Of a stretch of DNA of 64,000 nt, positions 29,480-39,476 are shown piece after piece. A program made the translations under genes and the position numbers. The stretch spans positions 1,984,001 through 2,048,000 of the forward strand of contig OY723296.1 of the NCBI GenBank assembly GCA_963210315.1. The letters run 5' to 3'. The DNA comes from Rhynchopus euleeides (lineage: Eukaryota; Euglenozoa; Diplonemea; Diplonemida; Diplonemidae). Position 1 is the stretch's first letter, and each line of letters opens with the position of its first letter. The notes beneath the pieces were generated by a model. It had not been told where the DNA came from. It saw only the letters and a list, made by a program, of their open reading frames with translations, and made no database searches.

Positions 29480-32400
29480 ATGGCAGCGCTCCTCCGCACT
29501 GACAACAGCTGCTTCGTCGGAAGTGTGCTGCATGTCTTCCACGCAGTACTGCGTGGAAGGACCCTGGCAGCGCCGAGCCCGTATGGCAAGGCAAGCTGCC
29601 TTTTGCTGCGCTCCATCAACATGATGGCCAGCGAAGGGTCCGTGATGCCGCATGCGGCATTCGAGCTGGCAGCCCTGCTGGGGATGCCTGTGAGTGTGCA
29701 GCATGATGCACACGAGTTCTTCGCGCGCGTGGTGGAGGCCATTGCGCGGGAGCACAGGATGTGTGGCTTCGCTGACACGAGCCCCATCTTGGCCCCGTTC
29801 ACTGCCCTGAGGTACCAGCTGTACACATGCACTACCTGCCAAACCGCGACACGGGCTTCTCTGGAAGTCACCACCGACGTCCGAGTGGACATCAACCCGC
29901 AGCTGACGACCTCCTTTTCCGAGTACGACCTGGACACGCTGCTCACGAAGCGGTGCCAGGCTTGTGGGCTTGGTGCAGGGGACAAGGACCACACGGCGGG
30001 TCCCTACTGGGTGACGCTCCCAGAATATTTAATCGTGCATCTTCGTCGTTGGGATTTTGTTGCCAGGAGCGAAGGGGGTGGGGCCGTGTACAAAAAAAAT
30101 GCACAGGCCATGCACTCGACCGCCACCCCGGTGCAGCTCTACACCTCGCCTTGGGTGCTCAACAAGCTGCGAAATCTTGACCCTGCTGACCCTGACTCCC
30201 ATGACGGGCTCCTGCAGCGGGATGCTGTCGAAGTCGAGGCGGCAAGAGGTGCGTTGGAATCCAGCGACAGGGTGATCCACAACTACGGGACTATTTGCGT
30301 CGTGATGCACCAGGGGGCAACAGAGGCGTCGGGCCACTATACAGTGGACAGGAAGCTCGGCAAGGAGTGGCGGAGCTACAACGACGGCGACATGCGTGTG
30401 CGTACCTCGCACCGCAAAGGCGGGACAGGAGTGCCGGACGCTTCTGCAAAGTCGTACCTGCTGGTCCTCAAACGAGGCAACGTCGAAAACCCAAATGTTG
30501 TCAATGTGGCCGCGCACAACTGCTGTTCCTCTGATTGCGACCACCAAGCCGTGCCAGTCCTTCCAAGCATCGTGAACGCAGCCCCCGCCCTTCCAAAGCC
30601 TCCACCTCGTCCAGCCGTAAATCTGAACGGGCCATGCCCGGCAACCATGACCACCAAGCTGTTTAACGCCATGCGTATATCCCCAACTTCCAGCACCCCA
30701 GACGGGTTCAAGAAGACGACGGGGAAGTCAGGGAATAACACGTGGACATGCTTGACCTGTGCTGCTTGGGGAGACGTGACGGAGAAGGACAAGGCCGACA
30801 TCGTGAAACGCACCAAGTTGGTACTCCCGTCAGGGGCGAACGCTGACACATGGGCCACTGGGGAGGCTGTACGTTCTGAGCAGCCTCCGAGTGCACTGAA
30901 GAAGAGGTTCGCAAGTCACTGCGCGACTGCCGGGCATAAGGCTGCCAAGCTCTACGTCGAGGGAGAGCTCTCAGCCGCGCAGAACGCACCTCTCGAAGCA
31001 GAATCAACTCTCCAAGCAGAATCGGAACAGTCGATCGCAAACGTCCCACCGACAGAAGATCCTGACTTGAAGCGGTATACTCCCGATCAGATCACTGCTG
31101 TGCGCAATCACATGGTATCCGCAGTCTCTGCAATCCTATGCGGAAGCTCTTTGCGGGCTGTAGAGAAGTTGCTTGAGGCTGAGAAACACAAGCAACCGAC
31201 GCCCCTGCTGCTGCCAGGGCACAGGAGCCGCTGGACGGCTAGCTCTCTTCTCCTTGCGTTCGTCGAATCACTCAGATCAACAGTGCACGAAGAAATGGCC
31301 GCATCTGAGTTCTTTGGGTGTGCCTTCGACGGCTCGATGCACCACTCCAGAGAGCTCACGGCCTTCTACATCAAGTACATGACGCAAGATATGCGCGTCC
31401 GCTTCAGATTCTTTAAGCTCCTTGAAACCAAACGTGGCAATGCGCAGTCAGTCTTTGATGCTTTGATTGATGCACTGCAGGCAGCTGGACTCCACGACAC
31501 CTTTCGCGATGGACTTCTCGAAGCTGCGACAGATCAAGGTAGTGCGGCGCTTTCTATGAGAACCAAGCTGAAGGAGTGGTGCAGTTACGAGGCTTTCAGC
31601 GGTGCTGATGACCCTGCACACGTGCATCAGCTGACGCAGGCTGCGGTGAAGGAGATGCCGCAGTGGAAGTCGTTTTTCCGTGCTGCGTCAGAATGGGGAA
31701 AAGCTTCGCGGGGTATAATGTACCAAGAAGCTGAGACTCTTGCAGCACCCGTCGTTCGAGGGCGCCGCCTGCTTACCTTTAAAAAGAAGCACCGCATCCG
31801 GTGGGCACGGTCCTCCTACCTGCAGACCCAGGCGTGCTACCGCAACTGGACTCCGTATGTCAGGGCCTACAGCAAGATTGCATCATCACCCGACTTCGCC
31901 AAGAAGTATCGCGACAAGGCGGACGGAGCAAGACGCCGCATTGTATCACCTCGATTTGTGCTGCGGCTTGCAGTGATCAAGGACTACACCACAGCAAATT
32001 CGCTCGCGTCCACCGCGCTCCAATCGAGCGACCTGACACACGAAGATGTCGTCACTGTCATCACCATCCTGAAGGAGGGACTCACCACCATCCTCAACGG
32101 CGGTGGCGATGAAGAGCGCAAGGCCGTAGAGTCCCTTCGGGAAAACGGGACCTTCCAGGACGAGCGTGTGACGGGTGATGTGGAGAGGGAGATCGCCTTT
32201 GCCCGGAGGTTTCGCCGGAAGATGGCCAGGAAGTCTTTGGACAACCTGACGGTGCGCTTCGGGAAATGGCGGGCGAGTTACTACCGCCCGTGTATTTTCC
32301 TCCTCCGGAACTGGGGTGACGGCGAAGATGTCAGCGATCTTCGTGTGCGCTTCACGTGCAGTTCGCTGGGGTTCCGAAGCCACATCTCCGACCGCGTCGT

Positions 32401-33271
32401 GCGTGAGTGGCGTGCCGTCAAGGAAAGCATCCTCGAGCATCTCTCTTCATCGTCTCTGAATGTGCAGGAGGAAGTCATGGAGGCACTGAGAAAGCAGATT
32501 GCGAATGGGAGTGCGGACGCTCATCTTGTGCGTGTGGTACAGTCCGAAGCTCTGTCTGTGGTATCTTCTGTTCCCTGCGAGTCATGTTTCTCCGTTGCCT
32601 CGCAGGTGAAAAAAAAGGGACGGTGGCAGCTGTCAAATAGCATCCTCGACCTGGAGGTTTTCATGAGATGCAACGCACCCCAACTCAGGAGTAAAGAGAT
32701 GGATACTCTCTTCGACAGGGCAGCCACCTTGTGGTTGAAGATGCGTCGCCGCCGCCTGAGCCAGAAGAAGTCGCCCAGTGTCGGTAACGTGAAGACCTCG
32801 CTGCTGGAGGCGTTTCGGCGCATCGATGAAGAGGCATCTGGGAATGAAGTCCCCGACACCTTTGACGCGTTCGATGCAAGTGATTCAGAGTCGTCATCGG
32901 AAGCATCCTCACGGGAATCGACCCCGGAGGAGTGCTCTGAATCAGAACTGTCCGAGGAAGACATGGTCCCTGATCCAATACCATCTCCTGGGACATCCAC
33001 AGACGCAGTTGCAGCAGCCGATCAGCCAGCAGCGCCACTGACAGCTACAGTTGCGCATCCAACCCCTGCACCTGCACCTGCACCATCTCCATCTCCATCA
33101 GCGACACGGGCATCCACAGATGGGGGTGCAGGAGCTGAGCCAGCAGCACCCGCACCAGCACCATCTCCGCCACCACCACCCACAGCGCCGGTACAGGCAC
33201 CACTGACGGGAAAGAGGTCGCAGCCGGACATTCGGAGTTTCATGCAGCAAAAAAGGACAAGGCAGGGGTAA
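29480..33271 (+). CDS. hAT transposase fused to an N-terminal ubiquitin-specific protease domain
   Basis: 1263 residues. Residues 1-340 are a USP-type deubiquitinase: Cys box NSCFVG (Cys11), QHDAHEF (74-80), two CxxC zinc pairs (CTTC ~116, CQAC ~154), His box SGHYTV (His286) and YNDGD (~301); all catalytic positions look intact. A C2H2/BED-like zinc segment follows (WTCLTC ... HCATAGHK, ~421-490). Residues ~560-1070 resemble the RNase H-fold core of hAT transposases, with candidate acidic residues in CAFDGSM (~617) and ATDQGSA (~685) and a C-terminal dimerisation-like segment (CESCFSVAS, SILDLEVFMRC). The third catalytic residue was not pinned down. An acidic Ser/Pro/Ala-rich tail ends with QPDIRSFM at 33221-33244, a PIP-box-like octamer followed by basic residues. 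The start is the first ATG before the USP Cys box. The gene is intact and lies inside well-defined transposon ends. Confidence 0.85.
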   Translation: MAALLRTDNSCFVGSVLHVFHAVLRGRTLAAPSPYGKASCLLLRSINMMASEGSVMPHAAFELAALLGMPVSVQHDAHEFFARVVEAIAREHRMCGFADTSPILAPFTALRYQLYTCTTCQTATRASLEVTTDVRVDINPQLTTSFSEYDLDTLLTKRCQACGLGAGDKDHTAGPYWVTLPEYLIVHLRRWDFVARSEGGGAVYKKNAQAMHSTATPVQLYTSPWVLNKLRNLDPADPDSHDGLLQRDAVEVEAARGALESSDRVIHNYGTICVVMHQGATEASGHYTVDRKLGKEWRSYNDGDMRVRTSHRKGGTGVPDASAKSYLLVLKRGNVENPNVVNVAAHNCCSSDCDHQAVPVLPSIVNAAPALPKPPPRPAVNLNGPCPATMTTKLFNAMRISPTSSTPDGFKKTTGKSGNNTWTCLTCAAWGDVTEKDKADIVKRTKLVLPSGANADTWATGEAVRSEQPPSALKKRFASHCATAGHKAAKLYVEGELSAAQNAPLEAESTLQAESEQSIANVPPTEDPDLKRYTPDQITAVRNHMVSAVSAILCGSSLRAVEKLLEAEKHKQPTPLLLPGHRSRWTASSLLLAFVESLRSTVHEEMAASEFFGCAFDGSMHHSRELTAFYIKYMTQDMRVRFRFFKLLETKRGNAQSVFDALIDALQAAGLHDTFRDGLLEAATDQGSAALSMRTKLKEWCSYEAFSGADDPAHVHQLTQAAVKEMPQWKSFFRAASEWGKASRGIMYQEAETLAAPVVRGRRLLTFKKKHRIRWARSSYLQTQACYRNWTPYVRAYSKIASSPDFAKKYRDKADGARRRIVSPRFVLRLAVIKDYTTANSLASTALQSSDLTHEDVVTVITILKEGLTTILNGGGDEERKAVESLRENGTFQDERVTGDVEREIAFARRFRRKMARKSLDNLTVRFGKWRASYYRPCIFLLRNWGDGEDVSDLRVRFTCSSLGFRSHISDRVVREWRAVKESILEHLSSSSLNVQEEVMEALRKQIANGSADAHLVRVVQSEALSVVSSVPCESCFSVASQVKKKGRWQLSNSILDLEVFMRCNAPQLRSKEMDTLFDRAATLWLKMRRRRLSQKKSPSVGNVKTSLLEAFRRIDEEASGNEVPDTFDAFDASDSESSSEASSRESTPEECSESELSEEDMVPDPIPSPGTSTDAVAAADQPAAPLTATVAHPTPAPAPAPSPSPSATRASTDGGAGAEPAAPAPAPSPPPPPTAPVQAPLTGKRSQPDIRSFMQQKRTRQG

Positions 33272-33712
33272 CCCGCACTGTACGATACGTGTGCCCTTCC
33301 CCCGGTGATGTGTGGACTACACCACGCATGGCTGGGCGGATTCGGGAAGAGCCTGTAGATTATCATAAAAAAATACCCCCGCACTCCCCTCTCCCTTCCA
33401 TCCCTTGTTGAGTGCCAGCTCAATGCACGTATCGTGTGAAGTGCATCCGCCGCCGGCTTGCCCAACCTGGGCATGTGTTTTACTCCCCGACCTCAGGGCC
33501 CTGCGAATGCTAGATCTTCCCGCTCTGGCCCTCCTTTGTGCGCCAGCACTGAGCCTTCCGCATCTCGACCCCGGCCAGTGCGCGGTTTGTTTGTGACGTC
33601 GTTGAAGAGGGTGGTTTTGAGGCCCCCGTCCCAAGGTTCCCTGCCCACCTGGACTCCAGCGTGTCACACCGGGTCCTCGTGGTAGTCCACCGACGGGAAA
33701 GGTAGCGGCACG

Positions 33713-33733
33713 AGCGCGCGCGAAGCGCGCGCG
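33713..33733. repeat. Perfect GC palindrome near the hAT right end
   Basis: GCGCGCGC and its complement flank GAA (33714-33732), about 100 bp inside the right inverted repeat. It could form a strong hairpin or Z-DNA-prone tract. Confidence 0.8.
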
Positions 33734-33833
33734 AGAAAAATTGACCCCCTAGTATTTTTGCCCCTGATCCCCCCCCCAAACAGGAGCGTCAACCCACCAA
33801 ATCCCCAATTTCGAAAAGTTAGCGACAGGCCTG

Positions 33834-33841
33834 CACACAGT
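33834..33841. repeat. hAT target-site duplication, right copy (CACACAGT)
   Basis: Exact match to 28755-28762, immediately after the right terminal inverted repeat. Confidence 0.93.
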
Positions 33842-33965
33842 TGTACATTGATCTGCCTTGTACAACATATCTGGTGTAGTGACTACAAAAAGGACTAACA
33901 TTGCGAGAAGGTGCTGGGAGATTTACTTTTCCATTCCCTCTCGACGATCAAACCCCCACACACAG

Positions 33966-34071
33966 GCGCCAGAGTGAGAAGGAAGCGGAGCGCAGGCGCG
34001 AGGAGCGCCTGAAGGAAAAGGCCATGTCGACAACGGCAACAGGAACCCCGTCGAAGGATGAGAAGGCGTGA
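33966..34071 (+). CDS. Casein kinase 1, exon 2 (charged C-terminal tail)
   Basis: Starts right after CCCACACACAG. Its first base completes the split lysine codon from exon 1 (phase 2), then encodes 34 residues, RQSEKEAERRREERLKEKA followed by a Ser/Thr-rich end (STTATGTPSKDEKA), and a TGA at 34069. A highly charged Arg/Glu tail just after the kinase core is typical of several CK1 isoforms. Frame, splice signals and composition all fit. It has no upstream coding partner other than the CK1 exon 14 kb away. Transcript evidence is needed to prove the join. Confidence 0.78.
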
Positions 34072-37000
34072 CGTCAGAGAGTGCGACAGCGGCGTGCCTC
34101 TTCCGAGGCGGTGCTCATTCTTCTGTTGCGTTGTTGGTTATTGGTGGAAGAAAATCCCCCGACCCTCCGATTTTCTCCCCCTGGTCTCGCTGCCACAGTG
34201 CGGCAGTGCAGCGCAGGTTCTACTCCATCCATACCCTCCCCTCCCCACCCCGCCCTGGACTGGATCCTCTGTACAATCGTGAGTTTGTCCGAGGGAGGAA
34301 CGAAGTGTAAACGGGAATAGGAAGAACGAAATAATTGCAGTTCGGGGCCCTTCGCTCAGAAAATCAGAAAAGCGGGGAGAGAAATGGCGATCTTGCGTGT
34401 ATTGTGCATAGTGGAGGGTGATTGGCACCCAGATGGGGGTTTATCATCACCAAACAGGGTTAATCATGACGTGTGTGTTTGTGCTTTGTGTTTACCTCAC
34501 AAATAATGGGTTGCAAGGTGGGCACGGTTCGGCACACAGCGACACAACAACGAAATCATCCATTCCCAGGCCCCCCAGTGTGTTGCAGTGAGGCGGTTGC
34601 AAGTTCTGGAGAGTTGGGGGGTGTGGGATGACTGTGGTGGTGGTGGAGGTGGAGGTGGAGGGGGCGATCGTTGCAGCACATAGAGAGCGGATCAGCCCCT
34701 GGGTTTCGGAAAAGACTCGGGGTATTTTTGGCCATTTGTTTGAGAAGTGTGGGCCCACGTCTGTCTTTTGGGGTGGAGGCAATGAGGGAGGTTCTGTGTC
34801 TGCTGCACCGCCCACAACAACGGGGGTGGGGTGGGTGGGTGGGTGGGTGGCAGCAACCCATCACCTCATCCGGCATGCCGGCACTGGGGCCCGCCTCCGC
34901 TCCGTATACCGAGGTCTGAAAAAGGCACGCTCTGTGACCGAATCGTGTTCGGAATCTCGTTTTTTTCTCTTTCACCTTTCTTCAGAGGAAGATGATGCCC
35001 TGCAGCGTGTTGCCTTCCTCTTTCTTATAAAGCCCTTCTCAACCCTCGGACCCCCATCTGAGTCTCCAATGAGGCCAGGCGCGCATCGGCGCATCGGGGG
35101 TGCTTCTACGGCATCGCATTGTCCAGAGAGGCTACATGCGGTGACCATGTCACAACACATTGCCAAAGGATCCCAGCGGGGAGGGAGATCGGTCTCACCC
35201 GTTGGTCCTTGTCGCTGCGGACTGTATTGTCCCAACATACTCTGACACCGCCCCCCCTGCACAACTGCACTCCCATAGAACTGGGAGGATTGCATTGCTA
35301 GGGGGGGTGCACGGAGGCTTTTGTCTCGCCTCCGCAACAATTTTCGACAACCATCCCCCCCTTGTTTTCTGCCTCAAATTCCTGCTTGTTGAACTTTCAA
35401 CCCGCATCGGCACAAATCATCATTGCAAAAAAAAAAGAAAGAAAAATCCAAATGGGACAGATCAAAGGGATTGTCGGCGCCAACATAAAATAAACATCTT
35501 GAATACGGACCCACACACGGGCCAGGTTTGCTCGTTTTTAACGGACGCACCCCCCTGAATCCCCTTATGGCGAAAACCGGCAAAGCCCCGCCCGGTGGCG
35601 CCCGGAGGATTCGGTAGGCCTGCAGGCCAGGGTCGTCATACCCCACACACCCCCCAGCCCTTCCGTCCCATACTCACTAGCAGTATAATAGCGAACACCG
35701 CAGACGGTATGCACCAAAAATAAACGTTTCCAGATGGGCACTTCGCCCAGCGCATAACTGTGAGGTGCCGTCCAAAGTCCCGCAACTATTCTCTGGATCC
35801 CCCCACGCCAAACCGAACGAGTCTTAATATTTGACAGTTTTCAGAGCGGTTTTGCTGTTTTCTTTTGTAGGCAGCCTCTGTAGGCCTCTGTGTGAAAGGC
35901 TAACAGCGCGGCCCAAAGGCGGTGGCTGCGACTGCACTCCAACAAGAGTTTCAAAAGAAAACCGGTCCTTGCGGTGTGGTGCTGACGGCGTTTTTGTGAG
36001 TTGGTGCATTGTTTCTCCTCTATCCTCTTGATTTCGTGGCTGAAGGCTGCAGCTGAAAAAGAGTGGGGTGTGTGAAGATAATCGCCGAGACAGGATCTGC
36101 CGAAATAACCTTGACGGGCACAGCCGGGGCCTCTCAAAACTGTTTTCTCACAACAACTTCTGGAGAAGCTCTCAACTAGTGAACCAGGCAGGCGGGGGCG
36201 GGGAGAGGGATGAGATGAGAACCGACCACGGTTCGACCCGGATGACTTCTGGCTGCCGAGATGACGAGAGCAGCTCTCAAAACTCGTCTCTGCAGTGCTC
36301 TCTGTGCAAGGCCCGACAGGCAGGGGTCATCGGGTGGCGCCCCTCAGGTGGGTGTCCCCCCCCGCCTGGGGTATTCCCCACCTGACTAACCGATGAGAGG
36401 GAATTTTGCAAAACCATTTTTTGCACCGCCTTTGGGTGGGAGGTGTGCATGGATGTGTGTGTTCAAAGGAAACAGACAGGGTCCACTACTCGGTGCGACG
36501 CGACACGAAACCTGCGTGTTGACTGTGACCCTGAGGGGTGTGTGTGTAATGTGTTTCCCCCCCCACCCCACCCCCAACTCCACTCCACCCCACTCCACCC
36601 CTGCATCTCACTCAACTTTCTTGAATCTTGAAAGCCAACCGAATCACTGTGCCCTCTCCCCACCCCGAACCCCCCCCCCCCCAGCGAGCGCCTCGGACAC
36701 ACCTGCAGAACGACGTTAAAGGATGCCGACTCTCTGTGGCTTGCTTTTGTCTCTACTACGCTGCCCCCAGCACCCGCTCCCTCCCTCGCCCCAGCAGTCA
36801 ACATCGAGGCAGTCTCCCGCGTTATGGGCAACCAAGGCCAAACCTCCCATCATCAGGCGTGCGGGAGATTTTTTTGCCGTTTGTTTCAACAGCCCGAGGC
36901 GGAGGCATGGCCGATGCAAGTGACAGATTCGAAGTGAAGTAGTGTTTTTGTGCAGCAATAGGGTTTTGGAGAGAGAAGGGGTGGGGGCGGGGGGGTCTTT

Positions 37001-37253
37001 TCAAGCTAAAGGGCAGGCCCTGCCAAAGGAAAAAACATGAGCCTGCCTGCTGGGTGCGGATGACAAGGGCAATGGACATGGCATGACCGGAGAGGTGTCT
37101 GAAAGTACGGGATTTGCGGCGAAAAAGGAACAGGTGATGGGGGGGGGGGGTGGGTGGGAAAGAGGGAGGGAGAGAGAGAGGAGGAGGAATAAGGGGGTCC
37201 TATTGTTTCACCCTTCAGATTCAGAAGGGTGCAACTTCTTGTTTTTTTCTTAA
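34072..37253. other. No gene recognised
   Basis: 3.2 kb of homopolymer- and microsatellite-rich DNA (poly-A near 35427, poly-C near 36360 and 36670, (GGGT)n near 34830). Open frames up to ~205 codons lack recognisable domains on either strand. Confidence 0.45.
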
Positions 37254-37447
37254 TCACACTCGTTGTGAGCGGAAAGCGACCCCACCACAGCTGCAACCAA
37301 ACGTGCTCTATACACTAAAACCCCGTCCTTCATCAGGCTTAGGGTCTGATGCAGGGTGAATGTGTCAGTTCAGAGTTTTGTGTGTAGAAGGCGTCAACAC
37401 AAACAAACAAACAAAAGGAAATCCATCAGAACGGTCGGAGCTGTGAG
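37254..37447 (-). repeat. Dispersed repeat D, reverse-oriented copy
   Basis: Reverse complement of the unit at 4531-4693. It shares GAGCGGAAAGCGACC, CCAAACGTGCTCTATACAC, the TTTTGTGTGTAGAAG segment and GGAAATCCATCAG. Confidence 0.75.
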
Positions 37448-37474
37448 GGGATGGGGCGCCCTCTCTCTCTCTCT

Positions 37475-37605
37475 CTCTCTTGGACGCAATAGCGTAGTGT
37501 TGCGAAGAGAACTTGTTTTGTGCGTCACAGATATCACACACTGCGTATGCAGGAGGTGTCGGGGAGCTACCTCACGCAACAAACACATTACAAAACAAGT
37601 TCTCT
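37475..37605. mobile_element. MITE-like repeat B, copy 2
   Basis: The core 37506-37605 has perfect 16-bp inverted ends, AGAGAACTTGTTTTGT and its complement. It shares the internal CACACACTGCGTATGCAGGA region and the left extension CTTGGACGCAATAGCGTAG with 3791-3965. It sits between two (CT)n runs. Confidence 0.8.
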
Positions 37606-39476
37606 CTCTCTCTCTCTCTCTCTTCTCTCCCCCCCCCCCGCCAGGATTGTTCTGAGAATTCCTGAAATCCCATTATATACACACCCCACTCTTCCCCTGA
37701 GGGGCCCTCCCTGCCCCTCTCCTCCACACGCTATGCGCCATGCACTTCCTCGTTTGGTGTCTGTTGATCGCCAGCCGAGACACGGCCTGGCTTCCCAGCC
37801 AAGGCCGAACTGGAACATGGCTGACACATTGACGCGAACCAACCCCCCACTCTCTGTCTCCTACTCCCATATTCTTTAGACACCCCAGCTGCGGGAGGGG
37901 GCGGGGCGGGGGGGGATGAGTGTCACTCTATTACCCCGGTGCCAGGACTCGTTGTGTTGGCGCACAAACGGCAAGCCCTATCTTTTTGTTCTTCAGGCTC
38001 GACTCTTCAGAGGTGTGGGCCCTACACCCACCCCACCCCACCGTGCACGGCGAGGGTGTGGCGAGTGTGGGGCAGTGGGTGGTTATGGCATCAGAGTTTG
38101 AGTCGTGAAGGGGAAGGAAGTAGCCCCTGGCACACTGGCACCTTGCTGCTGTGTGTCGGCACGACAGGAACCCGCAGGACATTCTGCTGCACGGAAGGAG
38201 GGGGAAGTGACTGTCACTCCTGGGCCACCGTCCCTTGCACGGAATCTTGCGTGGTGTTATGTTGGTTGGGTGTCGAGTGCAGTGGTGCACTTTGGGTGCT
38301 CCTTTTGGTTGGGGAAGGATGCCGCCTGGTTGGCTGTGGTATGATAGCCCGTGCTCATGTGTCAGAAGGTTCGGCCAGATCTATGCAGAGAAGCTCTCAC
38401 AGGGGCTGCCCTGAGCACGGCCAAGAATCGTATAAATGTAAGTACGCGAGCTGCGCCTCACCCACGGTTCTGCGTGAGTGGGCCTCACGCAGGAGAAGTA
38501 TGCAATGTGCTGCGCTGCTCCAACAGTATTCAAATCACTAACTTTGACAACGCGGCGAGGTACTTCAGCATCACCAGGCCGATGCAAAGGGCGCGTGGCA
38601 TGGACAGCAGTCACGCCCCTTGGCACGTTGCCAAAGGGGAATGAGCGATCACGTAACACGGTGATCTCGTGTGTGGGGAAGTTTTCGCCCTTTGTGCGAA
38701 GCTGTAAAGTTCCGCAGTCTTTCCCCACCCACCCCCCATCACCCCCCTCCCCGCGAAATAAAAAAACTGTCGCTGCCGTAGCACAGAGATGCCTGCAACA
38801 GGAAAAGTGTTTCCTGCATTTCATGTGCCTTTTGTGGCGCCTGTGTTGTCTGGGGGTGCAGGGTGCAGCATGCCTGGGCGTGCCCGTCTTGTACAAATTC
38901 GTGCATGCACCGTATGATCGTCTGATGGTAAGCCAGTGTGATCGTCGTGAGGAGTCTAGGGTGGTGGTATCCTAAAACAAGGCCGTCTCAAAAAGAAAGA
39001 AACAAAACGAAAAAAAACGCTTCGCCCGAGCGGGTGGTTCTACCAAGCGCGTTCTACCAAGTAACCTTGTCAAGGTGTGTTGTGCCACGGTATATATAGC
39101 GGCGCACCCCATAACCACGCCCAGCATGTGCGAAAACGCGGCAGCCTGCACCGCATTACCCACATCATCTACATCCCATACACATGTGGCCACAGGCCCC
39201 CCCTCCCCCCCACCCCCTCCAAGCTCGCAGGAAGGTCGGGCAGAGAGTCGCAGTGGATCTAGTGCAGCCGGTCGAGCCACAGCCCCACCCCACCGCCCCC
39301 ATGGTGTCCCTTCCAGCTTCCAGCTTCCAAAGCCGAGTGAGTGAGGGTACACCACTACGTGCGCCACTTCTCGTTGCTCTTCTTCTGCGGTGACACACTT
39401 CACTACCCACCCTTGCTGACCCACCCACCACGCCCCCTCCTTCCTGACACCCCACACACACAGGGCGCTGTGACGC
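37606..39476. other. No gene recognised; upstream region of the DNA ligase gene
   Basis: 1.9 kb without a recognisable product. A TATA-like GGTATATATAGC lies at about 39090, and a CACACACAG near 39455-39463, shortly before the ligase ATG, could be the acceptor of a 5'-UTR intron. Both are only suggestive. Confidence 0.4.

Larger units (their letters stand above)
28763..33833 (+). mobile_element. Complete hAT-type DNA transposon carrying a USP-transposase fusion
   Basis: 5071 bp. The left end is CAGGCATGTCGCTAA (28763-28777). The right end, reverse-complemented, is CAGGCCTGTCGCTAA (33819-33833). This is a 15-bp inverted repeat with one mismatch, starting with CAGG as many hAT ends do. It is flanked by exact CACACAGT duplications. 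Inside are a 91-bp hairpin repeat array at the left, one intact 1263-codon gene, and at the right a GC palindrome plus a single copy of the array core motif (GCGTCAACCCA at 33786). The structure indicates a relatively recent insertion next to the LINE's 3' end. No other cargo gene is recognised. Confidence 0.93.
19918..33965 (+). other. About 14-kb CK1 intron containing two mobile elements
   Basis: The donor is GTATGCCCAC at 19918 and the acceptor is CCCACACACAG ending at 33965. Splicing joins AA|G so that the tail reads on in frame. Without the LINE (about 20146-28754) and the hAT element (28763-33833 plus one target duplication) the intron would be about 350 bp, close to the longest other introns here (up to 289 bp). 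Both insertions are in the orientation of the host gene. Confidence 0.8.

Noticed and set aside
34628..35245. 205-codon ORF in the 34-39 kb gap (also 37939-38541)
   Set aside because: Begins in Val/Glu simple-sequence repeats; no recognisable fold.
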